From Theobroma cacao (taxonomy: Eukaryota > Streptophyta > Magnoliopsida > Malvales > Malvaceae), in NCBI RefSeq assembly GCF_000208745.1, contig NC_030855.1:10525270-10589269 (forward strand): DNA of 64,000 bases. Direction: 5' to 3'. The notes beneath the pieces were generated by a model. It saw only the letters and a program-made list of their open reading frames with translations. It was not told the origin of the DNA and did no database searches. Both the position numbers and the translations under genes were made by a program. Below, one piece after another: positions 61,605-64,000 of the stretch (the stretch's first letter is position 1; each line of letters starts with the position of its first letter).

Positions 61605-64000
61605 TGTCACGACCTGGTATTCTCTTCGAGCCCGTGACAACCGTCGCGATGTCCCGATAGACATTCATTATCCGGAATGCCAACCGAAACCTTGCAAGGC
61701 TTTAATATTAGTTTTCTCACCTCCCTTGCGAGCAACAGCTGCTAATATCATATTTTAAAAGATTATAAACTATTTCCAAATCAAAACAATAAAAAAATAA
61801 TTTTCGTCTCTTGGGGGTATTTTGGTCATTTTTCTCTGAAAATTTTGAAACTAGCTAATAATGTAGTATACGAGTGCAAAACACATATTTCATAATCAAA
61901 AATAAGTTTAGATGTCTAAAACATTCATTTAAAGTGAAATTATGACTATTTGAATATAATAAAAATATTCAATAAAATATTCCATTTTCTTATAAAACAA
62001 TTTTTATAGAGTTATCTATAAGAAATTTTTTGTAGTGTAAAAGCGAAATAAATTCATACATACTGTAATACAGATAGTCAAGGTATGTAATTTAATTTAC
62101 AATGACACGTGGGCCCCCAAATGATAAAAGTGAACGAAGGCTGTGAACCTACGATTTTTGAAGAAGTAAAGCCAAATGTAGCCTTCGATGATATCAGCTA
62201 TCTACAAACTATCCTGAGCCTGAAATGGGTGGAAAGGAGGGTGATGAGATTATATAATCCCAGTGAGTAAACAAATATCATCTAAAATATCTAAAGCCGA
62301 GTAAATGGAGACGATTAAAATAGATCATCATAAAATGGTTCATAACATCAAAACACATTTCAAATCATCTAAGCCAGTTACATTTCATCCAAAATATACA
62401 ACGAGGCTTATGAATCTCTTAAAAACTTGGCTCGTGCCAAAACTCATTCTCGGGGATACCTTGGCCGAGGCATCTAACCGAGTCCGTCACGGTTGTTAAA
62501 AAGTCATATACGCATAAAAACACATTTTTATATTTAAAAGCACAGCCGTTCTTTGGCGTTAGCTGAATTCACTCTCACGTGGTGGTTTGGTGTGAAATGA
62601 ACTCTAAACTTTATCCTAGGAGATACCCTACGCACCTCTTCGATCGAGGTAAGAATATAACCGAATTTCGTGCCCCTCTAATAAGCTGGCCCATAGAACC
62701 CGCCACTGCAGTGACCAATCTATAACCCACCAATTCAATAAAAATTCAACAGCATGACATGGTAATTTTATCATTATCCAGCCCATCAAGGCAAACAACA
62801 TTTTATACATTTTCAACACAAATACCCATCCAGCCATTTATGCCCACATTATCATAAGCCATTAATTCAAAACATAATTTACAATATAGCAAGTAGTCTC
62901 CAATTACTCCATTTTCAAGTCATTATTCAATTTCAAGACAATTTATAAAATCATTTCATTTAAACACATTTTTCATAAAATTACAAAATTGGATAAAAAC
63001 ATACTTTAGATAATTAAGACGATAATAAGGTTACTCACAATGTTAGGAGTTTGAATTCTTTTAGAGTACTTCGACTATTGATCTTCGGGTACAACTTCTT
63101 TGCCCTTATCGGAGGATTCACCACCTAGACATAATGCATAATCAAACAATTTACCATATTGGTGCTAAACCGTTATAAAACTAATCTACGCTCTATATGA
63201 ATGCATGCAATGGAATGCAAATTGTTCGGATCATTGTCTAAACACAGTGTTCTATATAAATTCAATTGTGTACCTAAATAAAACGATATTGGCCTAATTC
63301 GATCTATCACCCGACTAATTGGCCAATATGTCCAATTTAATTCCAAATAACTCCATTTCTATCCCAATACTCCAAATCATCAAACTCAAGTCAAGTAACA
63401 TAAAATTTAGCAAGATCATCTTCACATTTCTTGTTGGGAATTTCAGCCATGGTGGGTGCATAAACACTATGGTTTTTCTCACTTGATTTTTACACCATAA
63501 ATCATTAATTCCTAACCAAATCACTTGAAATAAAATCAAGTCCACCATCAACACACCATAGGGAAGATTCGGCCAATGGAGGGTGATGGAAGAAAATGAA
63601 TTTTTCTTGTTTGCTTTTCATGCTACACATCACTAACTAACTAAAAACACTAGAATATATTGAAATTTAACCAAATCCAAGTTCAAAACTCCTCCCCCCA
63701 TGTCCGGCCAGCAAAGGTATCCTCATGCAAACTTGATTCTCAACCATGAAAAATGAAAAAAAAATGCATAGGAAAGGTAGATCACAAGCTAGAATTGAAA
63801 AATCTTACATTTTGTCACTTGATTCTTTGAAATTTTGTGAATTTCTCTTGAATTTCTTAGCTAGGTTTTTGTTCTTCTTCTTTTCTTCCCTTTTCTTCCT
63901 TTGGCCGACCAAGAGAAATGAGTTGGGAGGGTCTGGTTTAATGTAAATTATAAACAAATATAAGCTTGCCACTTGTCACCATACCATTGGTCCACATTTT
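61605..64000 (-). mobile_element. Solo LTR, copy E of the TGTCACGACC family, cut by window end
   Basis: It starts TGTCACGACCTGG and is collinear with copy D throughout (for example 62220-62300 with 56805-56890, and 63420-63600 with 58050-58240). It retains the downstream CACGTGGGCCC word at 62105-62115. About 2.4 kb of the expected 3 kb is in the window, so its other end and target duplication are outside. Confidence 0.88.

Noticed and set aside
1..64000. tRNA, rRNA or organelle-derived genes
   Set aside because: I saw no cloverleaf with conserved A and B boxes, no rRNA-like conserved stretch and no plastid or mitochondrial gene. The tRNA-like matches are retroelement primer-binding sites.

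Overview
The window is nuclear DNA from a flowering plant, most likely a eudicot. It is AT-rich, has one long gene with GT-AG introns, and is otherwise packed with nested plant-type LTR retrotransposons and MITE-like elements. I cannot name the species. One assembly gap of 884 Ns lies at 3284-4167.

One cellular gene is clear: a ten-exon gene on the + strand, coding from 12672 to 34702-34704 (TAA). It encodes a 289-residue protein with a YacP/Rae1-like NYN (PIN-fold) ribonuclease domain. All ten exons join in frame at GT-AG sites. The CDS is only 870 bp of about 22 kb, because introns 7, 8 and 9 (6.9, 5.7 and 5.1 kb) are swollen by mobile elements. These are a 3.0 kb palindromic LTR-like element (25169-28178), a GAG-only LTR element (30792-33791) and, in intron 5, a hAT-type MITE (14489-14960).

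Layout. 458-6158: two copies of one approximately 3 kb solo-LTR family, one inserted into the other in opposite orientation. 6258-6613: the end of a CACTA element. 6813-11421: an Athila/Tat-type LTR, minus orientation, split by a third copy of the solo-LTR family (7108-10066). 11422-12671: gene upstream region. 12672-34704: NYN gene. 34705-36729: downstream region with a MITE. 36730-40275: about 14 tandem copies of a 250 bp AT-rich repeat. About 40960-42830: an old direct duplication. 43000-43560: a less AT-rich non-coding island. 45047-59935: a decayed Ty3/gypsy chromovirus (Tekay/Del-like) with recognisable gag, protease, RT, RNase H, integrase and chromodomain remnants. It is interrupted in RT by another solo LTR (50117-51979) and in its 3' LTR by a fourth solo-LTR copy (56192-59179). 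59936-61604: unclassified sequence and a hAT-like fragment. 61605-64000: a fifth solo-LTR copy, cut by the window end.

The mobile elements are dead or non-autonomous as seen here. Most LTR insertions are solo LTRs, which suggests loss of internal regions by LTR-LTR recombination. The two least ordinary structures are the palindromic LTR-like element with a perfect 5 bp target duplication, and the 250 bp tandem array with paired ACGTAA motifs.
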